From: JAGPHI01 sp036661035
GTDB lineage: Bacteria > Bacillota > Clostridia > Oscillospirales > Ruminococcaceae
Length of the DNA stretch: 47,116 nucleotides
NCBI GenBank assembly: GCA_036661035.1
Contig: JAVWZM010000007.1
Location: forward strand, 1 to 47,116
Direction: 5' to 3'
Part shown: positions 47,046 through 47,116 of the stretch, piece by piece
Layout: each line of letters begins with the position of its first letter
How positions within the stretch are numbered: position 1 is the stretch's first letter
Notes under the pieces: model-generated
Told to the model about the DNA's origin: nothing
Database searches by the model: none
What the model saw: only the letters and a program-made list of their open reading frames with translations
Made by a program: the position numbers and the translations under genes

Positions 47046-47116
47046 TGTCAAGTATGAGATGGTTTACACTTTGTCCGGGGAGATGGTTTACAACTTTTGG
47101 CGGGGGTCACCTTCTA
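47046..47116. mobile_element. IS21-like insertion sequence end (partial, right)
   Basis: These 71 bases are the exact reverse complement of 1-71, beginning TGTCAAG. The two TGTAAACCATCTC motifs lie at 47056-47068 and 47080-47092 on the opposite strand. The element would run out of the window, so no transposase is seen. Confidence 0.55.

Noticed and set aside
1..47116. Whole window as a composite transposon
   Set aside because: No transposase lies within and it holds core genes such as rpsT, PFOR and spore genes; the ends are better explained by contig breaks at a multicopy IS.

Overview
The window looks like chromosome from an anaerobic, spore-forming Clostridia-type bacterium (Bacillota). 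Evidence for this is a large pyruvate:ferredoxin oxidoreductase, spore genes (spoIIP, gpr, spoVAC-AD-AE) next to rpsT, purine-rich Shine-Dalgarno sites and a mixed two-strand layout. I cannot name a genus from sequence alone. Both termini carry the same 71-base sequence in opposite orientation. It has duplicated TGTAAACCATCTC motifs and looks like the outer end of an IS21-like insertion sequence, so the window is probably a contig bounded by two copies of one multicopy element.

Layout. 1-900: IS-like end, short palindromic repeats and a small unknown gene. 877-2629 (-): CorC-like CBS protein and a NUDIX hydrolase. 2928-6539 (+): PFOR. 6715-8415 (+): two dehydrogenase-like genes lacking usual catalytic residues. 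8625-9731 (+): CrtC/AttH-like lipocalin protein. 9877-14416 (+): four-gene operon of MalY-like PLP enzyme, PuuD-like amidotransferase hydrolase, YfcC-like carrier and M20 amidohydrolase. 14636-20572 (-): ssnA, ygfK and a dihydropyrimidinase-like gene, divergent from a YheO/DauR-like regulator (21068-21706). 21971-29707: selenium block with selD (in-frame UGA read as selenocysteine), yqeC, yqeB, xdhC, tRNA-Sec, selB and selA. 29751-34000 (-): coiled-coil protein, small protein, mocA and a fused Fe-S/Mo xanthine dehydrogenase-like enzyme. 34287-39151 (+): ygeX, ygeY, ygeW, arcC. 39211-40680 (-): glycoside-hydrolase-like protein of unknown role. 40986-45355: spore genes and rpsT. 45746-46939 (+): CofE-like ligase.

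How the genes fit together. ssnA, ygfK, hyuA-like, xdh, mocA, ygeX, ygeY, ygeW and arcC are the set known from E. coli and gut anaerobes as the selenium-linked anaerobic purine/urate catabolism cluster. The Mo hydroxylase needs a labile selenium and molybdopterin cytosine dinucleotide cofactor. The window supplies SelD (selenophosphate), YqeB/YqeC/XdhC (selenium-dependent hydroxylase maturation) and MocA (cofactor nucleotidyl transfer). YgeX would release pyruvate and ammonia from 2,3-diaminopropionate, and YgeW plus ArcC would conserve a carbamoyl group as ATP. PFOR could oxidise the pyruvate. No purine permease is in the window.

The most interesting unexplained signal is a conserved leader of about 75 nt found three times (16055-16128, 20772-20840, 40770-40846). 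Each copy is on the same strand as, and upstream of, a gene: hyuA-like, ssnA and the unknown glycoside-hydrolase-like gene. It looks like a cis-regulatory RNA and would tie that unknown protein to purine metabolism. A second structured leader lies before ygeW. Three copies of a separate dispersed palindromic repeat (about 105 bp) and a 37-bp tandem repeat are also present.
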